This document shows positions 21,490 through 35,579 of a stretch of DNA of 64,000 nt, in pieces. Source of the DNA: Heterobilharzia americana. Lineage: Eukaryota > Platyhelminthes > Trematoda > Strigeidida > Schistosomatidae. How positions within the stretch are numbered: the first letter of the stretch is position 1; every line of letters starts with the position of its first letter. The stretch covers positions 83,908,820-83,972,819 of the forward strand of contig OX104129.1 of assembly GCA_944470555.2 (NCBI GenBank), given 5' to 3'. The notes under the pieces were generated by a model. That model searched no databases, had not been told where the DNA came from, and was given only the letters and a program-made list of their open reading frames with translations. Both the position numbers and the translations under genes were made by a program.

Positions 21490-21980
21490 TGGTGTATTCT
21501 GCCAGTAATATGCGCTGCAATCTGTTCTGTCCTGTTATATGGCTGTGACACATGAAGTGGCTATAGAGTTTTGATCATAGACGTATTTTTAGCGTTGCTC
21601 GCTTTTGATGGAATCATCTTGTGAACAATGTTTAGGTCAGATGAAAGGTAATAGACGAGCAAGTTGATTCATGGGGTTGTAAACCACAGTCGGCTGGGAT
21701 TGTTTGGACATGTATTGTGCATGTCGATCAACTGCCTGCCTCGACATGTGACACTAAAGGAAATTGAACTGGGTAGGAAAAGGGTTCAGGATAGCCATAA
21801 TATGACGCCGCACTAGTCAATGAAGTCCAGACTGTTAGTTTGAGTCGTTTGGATGTTATGTAGACTACCTGGACGGGGGGGGGGATGAGACGAAAAGATT
21901 TATTGGCTAAGAACTCCTCGTAACATGGCTTCAAATCAGGCACAGTGACGCAGATGTATCCATTCTTTGACATCTGAAGC
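21490..21980 (+). mobile_element. Fragment of a second LINE family, C-terminal region
   Basis: In broken frames the plus strand reads VLLYGCDT, then VVNHSRLGLFGHVLCMSINC and LPRHVTL. This resembles the C-terminal YGCETW...HRLRWLGHVLRM...LPRR block of another schistosome LINE (SR2 or CR1-like). It differs from the main RTE family. Related pieces lie at 43.6-44.3 and 48.3-48.6 kb. A run of ten G residues occurs near 21,875. Confidence 0.65.
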
Positions 21981-22689
21981 TTGAATATTCGTATTTACCT
22001 TCATCTTCTGATTGTTTATTCTCTCACACAACTTTATCTACTTTGATATCACTCGTGTTCTATCCATCTATCCTTTATGTACTTCTGTGAGGTATGGCAA
22101 ACTGAATCGATGCACCTATGTGGGAGAGGTTCTAAGTTGATTTACAACTGATATGATTCACCATTGGTTCCTGATATACAGAACATTTGCTGTGTGATAC
22201 AACTAGGAAGATGACCAAAATGAAATCGGAAACTACCACAGTATTCAATTTTTACAATTATATTAGCTTCAAAGTTCCTACAGACATTTGGGTGTTTAGT
22301 TTCAAAGTTCATGGTTGATCTGTGTATGAATAAAACATCTTAAGGCATTGAGTACTAATTTCATATAACTGAGAAGCTATACTCAAGTTATTTTATTAAA
22401 CAATGATCTATATCAACTGTACAGGGATCACATTTGATCTGGTTGAACAGATGTCGATCTCATGATGTAATGTGAGGTCAAAAATCGATGACGAAAGATT
22501 TGTGAAATAGATAGTAACTTCGAGGACTTAACCTTCTTTTTACCCTACCAGTAATTGATGGTACATCTAACTGGTTACATTCTGATGACTACAGTTCTTA
22601 ACAGTGTTTGTTATATCCTATCACTGATTAATTACATAATGCACTGATATTTAAATCGATTGTTTCATGTTTCTAGTCTTAGAAGGGAT
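21981..22689. other. Unassigned spacer
   Basis: AT-rich sequence with no open frame or repeat that I recognise. Confidence 0.35.
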
Positions 22690-23420
22690 AACATCATTCA
22701 CTGGAAGGTAAGCACATCCAGCTGATAAGTCTCAAATGGAACAAAACGCTTAGCCTAGATTCGCCTACTAGCCATTATCCACCATTAATGTTACGAATTG
22801 GAGATCTTCTGCACTCAGCATGCGGAACAAGATCCGGATTTTCAACACCAACGTCAAGTCAGTGCTCTTGTATGGTTCAGAGACTTGGCGCGTCACGAAA
22901 GGGATTTCCAATAAACTACAGACATTCATCAACAACTGCTTACGCTCGCTACTGCAGATGAGATGGCCAGAATAGTTAGAATAAGCTAGAAGGAGCTCTG
23001 GGAACGAACCAACCAAGAACCTATCACGCAACAAATATGCAGTAGGAGGAAGTGGAGATGGATTGGGCATGCACTGAGAAGGCCGACTGAGGACATCAAG
23101 CGTCAGGCCGGGCACTCGAGTGGAATCCCATGGGAAGCGACGAGTTGGAGGTCTGTGGTGAGGGTTACATGGAGGAGGTCGTGCGAGGAGGAAATGAGAG
23201 GTTGTGGGCTGTCTTGGGACCAGGTTGAAAAGATTTCAGAGAACAGAGGTCACTGGAGGCGTGCAACTGAAGCCCTATGTTCCACTAGGAACTCAAGGGA
23301 CTAATAATAAATAATAATAATGTTACGAATAAAAATACTGTCAATATCGAGGTATCCGGACACTCACCTGCCAGCAATGACCGATCGATTCAGCCAGATC
23401 AATGATTGAAATACAAAAAC
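22690..23420 (+). mobile_element. Hammerhead SINE family A split by an RTE insertion
   Basis: The ribozyme half is at 22,690-22,798 and the tail half at 23,331-23,420 (CAATATCGAGG, ACCGATCGATTCAG). The RTE at 22,799-23,318 separates them. The hammerhead (about 22,716-22,760) is degenerate: CTGATAA lacks the conserved G, and the GAAA box is CAAAA-like. Confidence 0.78.
22799..23318 (+). mobile_element. 5'-truncated RTE insertion inside a SINE
   Basis: Starts at GGAGATCTTCTGCACTCAGC and ends with a GGGACTAATAATAAATAATA tail. The 12-bp repeat AATGTTACGAAT lies at 22,787-22,798 and 23,319-23,330. Joining the flanks across one copy of the repeat restores a family A SINE, which fixes both ends and the order of events. 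Confidence 0.93.
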
Positions 23421-23466
23421 AGTAACATTTTAAGAGAGAAAACGAGTGATTAGTGAAATAACTCAC

Positions 23467-24723
23467 CTGACTGATATGTGGTATAAATATATACTCCCAG
23501 CTTCTAGCAGTTCTAATCTGATTCTCTGAATTTGGATAATCAGAATGTTGATTATTCAATGAACAATCTGGTCTAATGATTTCTAAGGAATCACCAGATG
23601 ACTGTGATTTATCCAACTTTTTTAACTTTAATGATTGTGTAAAACAACCATGAGTAATTTTATCCTGATAACTATTGTTCACAATATCTTTATTGTCTGT
23701 GCTAGTAGTAACATTTACTGTGGTTAACTGAAATGGTATGACTTTTGATTGGTCAATTAATTCGTGTTTTCTACCTCCATCTTCTTCATCCTTTTGTTTT
23801 TCCTGACTATGATATCCTTTTGAAGTAATAAAAGAGATAAGTTTCTGATTAGTTTGAGGAGATGATGAATAGTCTTTCAATGTCCAATGCTTCTCATAGT
23901 TTTCTTTTAATCGATCACTTGACATGAATGATAATGGTAATGGTATATAAATAGAGTGTTTCGTTTCTTCTGTTGGTAATGTAGTATAATTTGTAGAACG
24001 TTCAGATAATGGTATAAAAGTGGTATAACCTTCATGATATGATTGTGGTTGTTCTTGATGATGATGATGGTGATAACAGTGTTGATTTTGTTCAATGATC
24101 AATGGTGTTAAATGTACAGATTCTGTGTGACGATCAGTATAATCCTCTTCATTATTCAATATTGTAGGATCATTTGAATCAATATGATATTGTAAAAGAT
24201 TCCCATTGTCTTTATCGATTAATATTGATTTATTTGGGTATAAGGTTATATTTGATGTATGAATATTATTACTACTGTTATTGTTATTGTGAGTAGTATT
24301 CAAGTTGGAATTGAAAATTGTTTTCCAATTAATTTTTTCATTAGATAATTTTTGTATACTATTGATTGAATTATGATTTCGAGTTAAATATTGTGTTCTA
24401 TCATTACTATTACAATTATTAGTATTATTATAACATCGAAATGTGTGAAATCCCCGCCTACCGCATACATAGACAGTGATACCTAGGAGGACAAGAATAA
24501 TTGCACAACTCAAAGCAACAATTGCAACGAGAATAGAACCAGCACTTATAAAATTATCTTCTTGACTATTAGGGAATTCATTGATTCTCATCATTTTGCC
24601 TTGATCATCAGTTGAATGCTGACCATCTTTGAATCGACGATGTAAAGTTAGCGATTTTGAATCGTCAGCAGAGTGTAGATCAGAGAATTGATGTGAATAA
24701 ACACGTGGTGGTGAATCGGTTAT
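23467..24723 (-). CDS. Protocadherin-like gene, transmembrane and cytoplasmic exon
   Basis: An exon of exactly 419 codons. The acceptor is TTTCCTACTGAAAG before 24,723 and the donor is CAG|GTGAGTTATT after 23,467; both ends are in phase 0. It encodes a short extracellular stalk (residues 1-58, starting ITDSPPRVYSHQF), one transmembrane helix (about residues 59-87, FISAGSILVAIVALSC onward), a basic stop-transfer GRRGFHTFR and a long cytoplasmic tail. The tail is rich in Asn, Thr and Ser, has a His run (CYHHHHHQEQ) and no recognised domain. A single pass with no catenin-binding site fits a non-classical cadherin. The low-complexity tail is typical of flatworm membrane proteins. It is the largest intact host coding segment in the window. 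Confidence 0.88.
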
Positions 24724-25749
24724 CTTTCAGTAGGAAACAAGAAGAAATATAATATTGGGAGATGAAAGTTTTAAAGAAGTTTGATATTATAGAATGAACT
24801 GAATGAGTGGGAATGAATAAATTACCTAGCCCAGGTTCCATTACTTGTGTCATGATGTTGGTGTACTTTTAGAGTTTATCTGACTGTCGATATGAGCATC
24901 TTAATCTAACTTCCACGATTACTGAATGACACATTTAATTTGATCAGGACTGTTTATCTTTATGCACCACTGAAAGAACCAACTTAGAACGGCAACAATA
25001 CTTATTACCAGCTAACAGCTGATCAAAGTAATCAACATGGAAACAATTTTTGCAATAAAAAGTATCATGTAGTAGAGAATGATGTGCCTTTATAGTGTAC
25101 TAGGAAACTGCTTCGTCCTACTTTTAAGCTGATTAGTGGTGCCTAACTCCAATGCTTAGATTTCAAAGGAATCGTGAAAATAACCGAACTTATTTTCTCA
25201 TTACTGCTTCATAAGCATAGGAAGCAAAGATAAGAGTAAACTTTAGTGAAAGCCAATCACGTTCAAGTTTGCGCTGACCAATCGGAGTCAAGCATTTCAA
25301 GGACAATGTAATTATTATGAAAAACGGTACTTTACTTATAAATTATAAATCTGTTTCATATATGAAATAAAAGTAACTAGATTTTCAATAGGTTTATCAA
25401 CTTAAAAGTCAAACCAGCTTGTCCGCAGTGCCAGTCATCCATATCATATCATTCCATGTCGGTTCATAATCCCGTTAAATGTCTTCGAAACTTTCTAAGA
25501 TAACTAAATATATTTCCTCAACAGTTGTTTATATGCACTCCAATTGTCGGTGTGAACGAATCCCTTCTTGTGAAAAAATAGCTCGATAGGGGTTACTCAT
25601 ACCAGACTTTCAAGTATCTTCATGTTGCCCATTTTTCTATAACTCGTACGGTAGATTCCTGTGATCTAAACAACATCCATCGGAAATGTCCTTCAGTCGT
25701 ATTTCAGTCACATTTTCTAAGAGATTGTGATTTGTCAAAACGTATGTAA
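24724..25749. other. Unassigned intron sequence
   Basis: AT-rich intron 3' part next to the transmembrane exon. No coding segment with splice signals and no known repeat was seen. Confidence 0.4.
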
Positions 25750-25989
25750 TGTAACTTAACAGGTCCTATTTAGGTCATCAGTCCTCAGTTATGTTTACAC
25801 TTTCGAACAAGAACTTCGTGTATTTCAACCACATTTTCTTACTCCAACAAATTTCATAGCCAACTTCCATTTTATTACGACGCAAATATCTCAGCAGTCC
25901 TGATAATACTGTACTCGGGAAACTTTACTAACATTTGTCAGAGTTTCGGTTAAGATTACAAGTATTCCAACAATTCAGTGGAATAATAA

Positions 25990-26225
25990 ATCATTCTAGA
26001 AGATTTCGATTTCGCCAATGATGACTTGTGTCTAATGCCACAGAAACTCGAAGATCTACAGGCGAAAACCAAAAGGCTGACAATAAACAGAGCGAAGACA
26101 GAACTCCCAGTGAAGGTAAAGAAGACAGAGGTGATGGTGATACCCAAAACAAAAGCAACACCACAACCACCACCACCACCACCAACAACAAACATCAATC
26201 ACCAACAACAAAAGAAGCGACAGCG
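25990..26225 (+). mobile_element. RTE catalytic-region fragment
   Basis: Reads DFDFANDDLCLMPQKLEDLQ and then NRAKTELPVKVKKTEVMVIP before a proline- or threonine-coding ACC run. The catalytic motif is F-A-N-D-D. It starts and stops abruptly, separated from the next RTE block by about 840 bases of other sequence. Confidence 0.82.
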
Positions 26226-26229
26226 TTGG

Positions 26230-27060
26230 TTAACTTGAGCCCCAGCTGTGCGTACAATAAAATTTGTTGTCTCACTTCATTCACCTTGATAATCCTTGGT
26301 TATCTGATTATATCACCAAAACTAGTGTCACAACCTTTCACATTCATTAGATTTCACCTTCCATTTTCATGTACAAATTGACTGGAAACAAGTAAATGTG
26401 TGTGTGAGTGTGGGAGGGGGATCAGATTGTTCGAAATATGTATTGTGCAAATGCATAACTCACACACTCTCTCACACATACACAGATTGTTCAGATATTC
26501 TTCGTCTTCTAATAACTTTATCAAAACTGTCAACTCGAAGATTATAACACTGACTGTACATCTCTTGAACATGATGTCCCCGAAAACCATCTTTTCATCA
26601 AAGGCTTTCTCCTTCTATTCAAATACTTTGCAATTTATACACTACTTCATGGCACAGATGTTACGCAGTTGAGAAGAATTCTTGGAATAGTAAAAACAAA
26701 ATAAACGAAGTCCTATTGTTCTCACGCTGTTTACCTTCAAAAAGCATACTGACATATTTAATGTCTGACATCAACAAAATTCACTTGATTTGCAGTCATT
26801 TACACAGCGATATCAGTGAATAATCCTAGAATATTTCATCATGAATCCTTATCAGCTACGGAACCATCACCTAGAAGTGACCGAGAAGTGATAGCTGTCG
26901 TGACAAGCAATAAACTATCAGTGAATCTGTATAATCACTGTCATGCTCATATTGACCGGGATTTTAAATGTGTCGTCAATTGGAATTGCTCATCTTTTGA
27001 ATGTAATGACAGTTAAGGTGTTTCGAGGCGGGCGATTACCTTCACTGGGTCTGACTCAGA
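26230..27060. other. Unidentified block within the palindrome arm
   Basis: Not RTE-like. It contains CA/GT-rich stretches near 26,400-26,480 and a 66-codon plus-strand frame (26,816-27,016) whose inverted partner at 34,988-34,788 differs by one residue. That conservation is explained by recent duplication and is not evidence of coding. Confidence 0.5.
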
Positions 27061-27064
27061 TGAA

Positions 27065-27175
27065 CAACTGGTGAGGAATCGTGCTGCTGTCCATCTCCAC
27101 CTCAAGCTACATATTAGGCCGCATCATTCTGGAGAGACTAAAGGATGTGCTCGATTCACAACTACCACGAGAACA

Positions 27176-27207
<32 letters not shown>

Positions 27208-28560
27208 GGCTGGCTGGCTGGCTGGATTCAGGAAGTACAAATCATGTGCAGACCGAATTGTAACTCCACGCATCATCATAGAAACGCGTGTAGAATGGCA
27301 GTCAACTGCAGCTCTATCTCAACTTCATCGACTCCGAAAAGGCCTTCAACAGCGTCGACCGTGAAGTAATTTGATAGTTGCTTCAACACTATGGAATAAC
27401 ACAAACACTCATGAATATCATTCGACAACTATATGAAGACACCACATACCAAATAATTCTCAATGGGAAGTTCAGTGATGCCTCTGAAGTGAAGACATGA
27501 GTAGGAGAAGGCTGCCACCTACTATCACCCATGATATTCCTGATTGTGGTCGACTGCACTGGATCATGCAAGAAACAGTGAGGAGTGAGGAGAGGGGGAT
27601 ACACTGGACCGATAAAAAGAGCCTATATAATTTTCACTTGGCCACCGATCATTTTTGTTTAATGTCGCACAAACTGGAAGATGTACAGGCGAAAACTGAC
27701 TAAGTGATAGGAGAGGCTGAGAAGATGGGACTTCAGGTGAACGTGGAGAAGACAGAGGTGATGATGATACCCAACCAACGCCACCACCATCACCACCGCC
27801 ACCATCAACAACAACAACAAACACCAATCACCATCAACGGGGGAAATTTAAAGGAAGTAGTCTCTTTCACCTACCCATCTATCTAGGCAACATCGTTTCA
27901 ACTACAGGTGGTGGCACAGACGAGGACGTCAAAGCCAGCCACGATCAGGAAAGCAAGACAGACGCTCATTAACATGAAACCAGTGTGGAGATCTTCTCCA
28001 CTCCACTCTACTCCACTCCACTCCACTCAGCATAAAGTGTGAACAACATCAAGATTTTCAACACCGGCGTCAGTCAAGTGAGTCAGTGCTTCCATGTGAT
28101 GGTTGAGACACTTGGTGCGTTACGAAAGGGATTTCCAACAGACTACAGATATTCATTAAGAGGAGCCACCTACACTGGCTCGATACTGACACTGAAGCTG
28201 AGATGGCCATAATAATAAGAATAAGCAACAAGGATCTGTGGCTGGCTGACAACTGTCCGACCAAGAACCTATCACTCAACAAATATTTAGGGGGCGAAAG
28301 TGGAGATGGATTGGGCATGCACTAAGAAGGCTGATTGGGGGCATCACGCAGCAAGCCTTGGGTCTCGAGTGGAACCCAGATGGGAAACTGCGAGTTGGGC
28401 AATAGTGACATGTAGGGGATGATGTGAGGAAGAAATGAGAGCTTATGGGGAATCCTGGATTCAGGTTGAAAAGATTGCATAAAACATAGTAGAATGGCAA
28501 CGTGCTACTGAAGCCCTATGTTCCACTAGGGACCCAAGGGACAAGTAATAATATAAATCA
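27065..28560 (+). mobile_element. RTE fragment, polymerase to 3' end, in palindrome left arm
   Basis: Begins in the polymerase fingers (ILERLKDVLDSQL), carries a degraded catalytic region NFHLATDHFCLMSHKLEDV and ends at CCACTAGGGACCCAAGGGAC with an AGTAATAATATAAAT tail. The catalytic Asp pair is D-H, so the enzyme is dead. A TCTG/TGGC array interrupts it at 27,177-27,225. Confidence 0.88.
27177..27225. repeat. (TCTG)n(GCTG)n microsatellite inside an RTE
   Basis: About seven TCTG units followed by about four TGGC units at the position where other copies read CAGGCTGGCTGG. The inverted partner at 34,471-34,628 is three times longer. Confidence 0.9.
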
Positions 28561-28879
28561 TTTGTTATAATTCCACAACACGGTAAACGGAAATAGCGAA
28601 TGGCCTTGAACTAAGTATCTCCAAGCTGGTTGGTTGTCCTAAAGGTTTGCTATCACTAAACTTCAATTCTACTGATATGAGTAGTATCCATGTAGCGTAT
28701 ATGGCTCAAATAGCCAATTGAGAAAGGTAATAAAAATGTATGAATCAGGCTATGAGCCATCCACTTGTGTAAATGTTAATCAAATGATTAGTGACTGAAT
28801 GAATAGAACAAGTGAGTCACATAACACTGAAAGTCTAATGAAACTTTCTGAAAGCTCACGTTTATATATTGCCGGATGT
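28561..28879. other. Unassigned spacer at the palindrome centre
   Basis: First part of the 4.6-kb sequence between the palindrome arms. No feature recognised. Confidence 0.4.
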
Positions 28880-29130
28880 ATCAAGTTGTTATTCATCGTA
28901 GACTGACATCAGTTGGAGCAACAAAGGAAACCTGGAGCACTGGATAGCTGCCCCAGCCCACTAGTGTGGGACTCCTCAGCAATGCGCACCCACGACTCCG
29001 TCAGGGATCGAATCCGCGACCTTAAGGTTCCATAGCCAGCACGTTATTAGGACGAAACAGCTGTCCAGTGCTCCAAGGTTCCCTTTGTTCCTCCAACTGA
29101 TGTCAGTCTACAATGAATAACAACTTGAAA
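28880..29130 (-). mobile_element. Hammerhead SINE family B with inverted 5' tail
   Basis: Minus-strand copy: tail at 28,884-28,945, hammerhead region 28,940-28,990, tRNA-like B box near 29,010-29,000, head truncated at about 29,047. From 29,048 the plus strand carries the second half of a hammerhead (GGACGAAACAGCTGTCC) and the same tail to about 29,125, so the 3' end is present at both sides in opposite orientation. The minus ribozyme lacks the GAAA box (GGGGC instead). Confidence 0.78.
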
Positions 29131-29575
29131 TATTTCCAAATCTCCACAACTCCATCAAAATGCAATTGAACTGGTGCTCATTGGTGACTAGCTTCGAGAG
29201 GTAATCCCGAAGTTCCAATGAGAAGTTGTGACCAGTGGGGGTAGAGCCTGATGGTCGTGAGGACAGTTACTCAATGATGACATTCGGTGGTGGTTGGGCA
29301 ATATCGTGAGCTAACAGAAGTTGGAAATATGGACGATCGGGTTCTGACCGAGTGGCTGAATAGTGAGGTGCTGGCCATGGAACCTGAAGGTCATGGATTC
29401 AATCCCTGGAGGGCGGGGTTGTGGGTGCGCACTTCTGAGGAGTCTGATACTAGTGGGCTGGGACAGCTGTCCAGTGCTTCCAGGTTTCCTTTGTTCCTCT
29501 AACTGATGTCAGTCTACAATGAATAACAACTTGGAATATTTTCAAATCCCCACATCTCCCTCAAAATTACCAGAT
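29130..29575 (+). mobile_element. Hammerhead SINE family B, full unit with dead ribozyme
   Basis: Body (from TTGAACTGGTGCTCATTGG), tRNA-like head (GAGTGGCTGAATAGTGAGG and GATTCAATCCC), ribozyme region at about 29,425-29,485 and tail to CTCCCTCAAAATTA. CTGAGGA and ACAGCTGT are intact, but the GAAA box is replaced by GGGA (ACTAGTGGGCTGGGACAGC), so cleavage is not expected. Confidence 0.75.
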
Positions 29576-29984
29576 GTATTGAACATAAATGGGGTTGATT
29601 TGAGGGAAATTTGTTCAACAAGGAAGCTGTATAATACAATTTATGATCACAGGTTAAATTATGAAAAGAAACTCTCATATCTCAGTAGTTTAATGTTACT
29701 TGGCTCAGCGGCTATGTCATAAAACTTGACGATTACTCACCCTCAAAGGTAACCATTCAATGACTTATTGTTATTCACAACTCAATCCTACAGTGAGTAG
29801 TTTTGACATGAATCTCTTAGTAGTAAGATTTCTATTTTCAACACTAAACGAAAATGCTTTGAACCCTGTAGAGAACATTAATCTAGATGATTGGAGGCAA
29901 CAAGTAATAGCCTCCAGGAAACTGATGTCCTCTGAGGGATTCTAATCTGTATCAATAATATCGCTGAGCTACTCTGGGTGCGAC
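29576..29984. other. Unassigned low-repeat segment with open frames
   Basis: Two plus-strand frames, the end of 29,519-29,722 and 29,760-29,945, encode peptides such as NINGVDLREICSTRKLYN and NINLDDWRQQVIASRKLM with no recognised domain. They are not antisense images of a retroelement and do not belong to the minus-strand gene. This could be a decayed exon, an unknown repeat or chance. Confidence 0.3.
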
Positions 29985-30440
29985 TAACCTCCTGATGGGG
30001 TTGTGGGTGCACACTCCTGAAGAGTTGAATACTAGGAAGCAACAGTCCTCTACTGGTACCAGGTTTCCAGTAGTTCGCCATCTAATGTCAGTCCATGATG
30101 AATGCCAACCTGAAATCAGTAAATTCCTGCAAAACCTCGAAATTAGACTGACCTAGCGCTCATTATTGATCAGCTTCCATAAATGATTCCCGAAGTGTCA
30201 ATGAGAAGTCGTGACCAGTAGGGCTAGGAAAGTCGAACATGAGAACAGCTACTCAACGACGTCATTGGATGGAAGTTACTCTATATCGTGAACTGGCTAA
30301 AGCAGAAAATCTGCATCATTAGATTGTGAACCAGTGGCTCAGTTGTAACGTGCTGGCCGCATAATCTGAAGCTCCTGGATTCAAGCCCTGGTGGAGTTGT
30401 GAGTGCTCACTCCTGAGAAGCCCTGTTGAGTTTCCCAGCA
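29985..30440 (+). mobile_element. Divergent family B SINE units
   Basis: A decayed ribozyme and tail (about 30,000-30,110) are followed by body, tRNA-like head (CCAGTGGCTCAGTTGTAACG, then GATTCAAGCCC) and the start of another ribozyme region (30,405-30,440), so parts of two units are in tandem. The cores are degraded (CTGAAGA with GCAA). Confidence 0.6.
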
Positions 30441-30639
30441 TAGTGACTAAATCATAAAGTAATCGATAGAATTTGGTCAACAGTTAGAAAGAGAAAACAT
30501 GAAATTGGTTACCAATCGACTAAATGAATTTCAGCAAGGTTACAATTTCACCGTGTTTATGTCTACCGAATAACTGATGACATTCAAAATTATGAGGTTT
30601 TTCCTTGTTCTAACGAGAAATGGTAATTAGTTGGAAGTG

Positions 30640-30850
30640 AAGCGAATTCCAGTTGAGGACTTTGATGGATAGCTGAGCTGTATCATAAGTCGACATAAGT
30701 TGGAAACTGTAGAGCAGTGAAGTCTGACACACATTCGCCGGGAAACCTGGATGTGATTACTTCAATCCCTAGCGATGATGTCGTGGGTGTGCACTGCTGA
30801 AGAGTCACATACTGGGAAGAGACGGCTATCTAGTCTCAACTAAATGTCCA
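30640..30850 (+). mobile_element. Divergent family B SINE fragment
   Basis: Shows the body end (GAGCTGTATCATAAGTCGAC), a weak B box and a hammerhead-like CTGAAGA core with GAGA in place of GAAA near 30,815. Probably an old copy. Confidence 0.5.
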
Positions 30851-30894
30851 AGTTTCAATGATAATAATATTAATATTGGCGGCATCTAAACCAT

Positions 30895-31095
30895 CAGTGA
30901 AATTAGACATGGTGATTAGCATAATAATTACATGCGTTTCGTCCTGCTCAGAAATCATCAGCCGGACTTGCCAACCTCTTAATGGGTGTTGTCATTCCCC
31001 CCTTAGACTCGTTCCTAATCCCGGAGCTATTTAATATCAAAAGTGAACAATTATGTCAGCAATGGTCGATCAATTCAGTCCAATCAACCATCAAG
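30895..31095. mobile_element. Decayed hammerhead SINE, family A-like
   Basis: The minus strand at 30,968-30,929 has CTGATGA and CGAAACGCAT around a poorly paired stem II. The plus strand at 31,050-31,095 has the family A tail (GGTCGATCAATTCAGTCC). The opposite orientations suggest another inverted pair, but decay prevents certainty. Confidence 0.45.
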
Positions 31096-33119
31096 ATATA
31101 ATATCAGAAATGGAACTTTGTTTAAAATAAAACTTGAGCACTTGAACTATAGATTATCATTTCATTTAAATTGGTTTCACTATTCTATACATCTGATAAA
31201 TAGAATGAAATGAAATTAAAGTTTCATTTGTTTTTCTCTCAGACTTTTCTGCTCAATGTCTTGCTCATTAAGTCGTTCTGACCTTTAAAGTAAACACACA
31301 CACACACACACACACGCATTCACATTCAAACGGAAATGACTAAAATCGCTTTTCTTTTTTAACCACACTTCCGATGTAGATGTTTTGAGTAGATTCATAA
31401 ACCTTATAAGAAGAAATTGGATTATAAGCAGTTGCTGAGTAAGACAGGTCACGAAGGAGGGTGGGGGGCGCGGGGTGATGAAAATGAGGATTCGAACAAC
31501 TGAAAATTCATATTGTTTTCTTAAATTTACAGACTACATGCAATATTTCACTTTTTATTCGTTTATGTCACTTTGTAAGTGAAAAAAGGAGGAAGGTTAC
31601 AAGAGCTACACTCAACCACATAGACACACACACACACAACTACATCAAGAATTGACAAGATATATGTCTTTTTTTTATGTAAACGCTACAAAGGAAGTGA
31701 ATGTTACATCGGGGTGGAGATCAGTTGTAACTTCAAAGACTTCTGCATACATGACAGTTTCCTGTTATTTTTAGACAGCCAATTCATTTCTACCGATGAG
31801 TGGATGTCTCCAGTAATACTGGTATGGATACAATTTCAACTGACTGCTAATATTCAAAAATCATCTTGAAGACTTCAGTGGATGATCAGTTGTCTACTTC
31901 ACTTTTGCTGTTTTGATGGAAAAGACAGTTTATCAATGAGGTAAGATGAAAGTGGAAATAGTAAGGGAGTAACTTTTTTTCCGAACAGTATTTCACAGGC
32001 CAACTATTCAATATAAGTTGGGAGGAAAGGGTACCAGCTGAATGACTAAGGAATCGAACTTAAAATACTAAGTAGTTTTTGACTCCAAGTTTGAATTCTG
32101 ATGTGGTGTAGTATATGAGAAGTTTCTAACTTGTTGTAAACGACTGTCCAATGCACATCCATGACTACCCCAGTGGTCAAACTTAAGATTTACAGGTTTT
32201 GTAGAGACCATTTCACTATTGGCTCAGTAACCAATTGGTGTACATTTTTTTTTATTCTATTACTTTACCATATAGCGCAAACCTCCTCTAATGCCGAGGT
32301 TGTATATTTACCCTCACGTTAGATTTGGTGTTCCCCACAGGTTACGACTTATCATTAGGATTTCAAGAAATCTCATGGTCACTATGCTCCTACCAAAAGA
32401 AGATGAAGTAATGAGTGAATTCTGAGTAAAGCTGATAAGTCAACTGGTGGAGATCTACATCAATTGAGGAACTGTTTAAAGGCTAAAACAACTTTAATAC
32501 TTCTGCTTAGTGAAAGTCCGCAATCCTGTGACAAGATTCGAAACCTCAGGAGCAGTTTACCATTACCTCATTCATCTCGAGTTCAGTGCCACATACAGCA
32601 CTTCTTCTACCAGTAAGCAGCACAGCTCGACATTGTACATACTATTTCATCGATTGGTATCCATCTTCACTTTCATCTTGGTTACAACTTCTTTTCGGAA
32701 GTACTGACTGCCGGATGGTAAGGCGGCTGATGGGAATTCCAAAAGTTAGGATGAAATATTTATACGGTACTCATAGATTTTTACTGCTCCCCTAAAAAAT
32801 TATCAGCCCATCAAAGAAGTTAGAAAGCATTCATACTCGTCGGTAGATTTTTCCAGGCAGCTAGATAAGAAGGATCTTAACAACGGACAGCAGGTTCGTT
32901 GGTTTGCGGCCAAGCTCATCAGTGATATACTACCGGCAAAATTTAAAAATCATCCTCAATCGTTTCCAACTACTCAAGTTCTCTCGTGTAATCATGACTA
33001 AGTGGTAATTTCCAACTGACTAGCACCCCTGTTGGGCGACTGAAGAAATGTTAAGGTGAAGCTTGGAATTTTTAAATCATTTGCAAACTGACTAGTCTAT
33101 CATAGAAGTTACTTTGAGA
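31096..33119. other. Unassigned spacer inside the palindrome
   Basis: Contains CA runs near 31,298 and 31,625 and scattered homopolymers. Small frames at 32,510-32,795 have no recognised family. No retroelement domain was seen over about 2 kb. Confidence 0.35.
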
Positions 33120-34735
<1,616 letters not shown>

Positions 34736-35579
34736 GTTGTTCATCTGAGTCAGACCCAGTGAAGGTAATCGCCCGCCTCGAAACACCTTAACTGTCATTA
34801 CATTCAAAAGATGAGCAATTCCAATTGACGACACATTTAAAATCCCGGTCAATATGAGCATGACAGTGATTATACAGATTCACTGATAGTTTATTGCTTG
34901 TCACGACAGCTATCACTTCTCGGTCACTTCTAGGTGATGGTTCCGTAGCTGATAAGGATTCATGATGAGATATTCTAGGATTATTCACTGATATCGCTGT
35001 GTAAATGACTGCAAATCAAGTGAATTTTGTTGATGTCAGACATCAAATATGTCAGTATGCTTTTTGAAGGTAAACAGCGTGAGAACAATAGGACTTCGTT
35101 TATTTTGTTTTTACAATTCCAAGGATTCTTCTCAACTGCGTAACATCTGTGCCATGAAGTAGTGTATAAATTGCAAAGTATTTGAATAGAAGGAGAAAGC
35201 CTTTGATGAAAAGATGGTTTTCGGGGACATCATGTTCAAGAGATATACAGTCAGTGTTATAATCTTCGAGTTGACAGTTTTGATAAAGTTATTAGAAGAC
35301 GAAGAATATCTGAACAATCTGTGTATGTGTGAGAGTGTGTGTGAGTTATGCATTTGCGCAATACATATTTCGAACTATCTGATCCCCCTCCCACACTCAC
35401 ACACATTTACTTGTTTCCAGTCAATTTGTATATGAAAATGGAAGGTGAAATCTAATGAATGTGAAAGGTTGTGACACTGGTCTTGGTGATATGAACAGAT
35501 TACGAAGGGTTATCAGGGTGAATTAAATGCGACAACAAATTGTTATTGTACCCACAGTGGGGGCTTAAGTTTCCGAAAG

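Larger units (their letters stand above)
25750..28560 (+). repeat. Left arm of a 10.3-kb palindrome
   Basis: The whole segment recurs in reverse at 33,120-36,045. It contains an RTE catalytic-region fragment (25,990-26,225), a block unrelated to RTE (26,230-27,060) and a longer RTE fragment (27,065-28,560). Because the non-RTE block is shared too, this is a duplicated and inverted genomic segment, not two independent insertions. Identity is very high over 26,350-27,060 by eye. Confidence 0.9.

Noticed and set aside
26816..27016. 66-residue frame conserved in both palindrome arms as a small gene
   Set aside because: Conservation is explained by the recent inverted duplication, and the rest of the arm is equally conserved.
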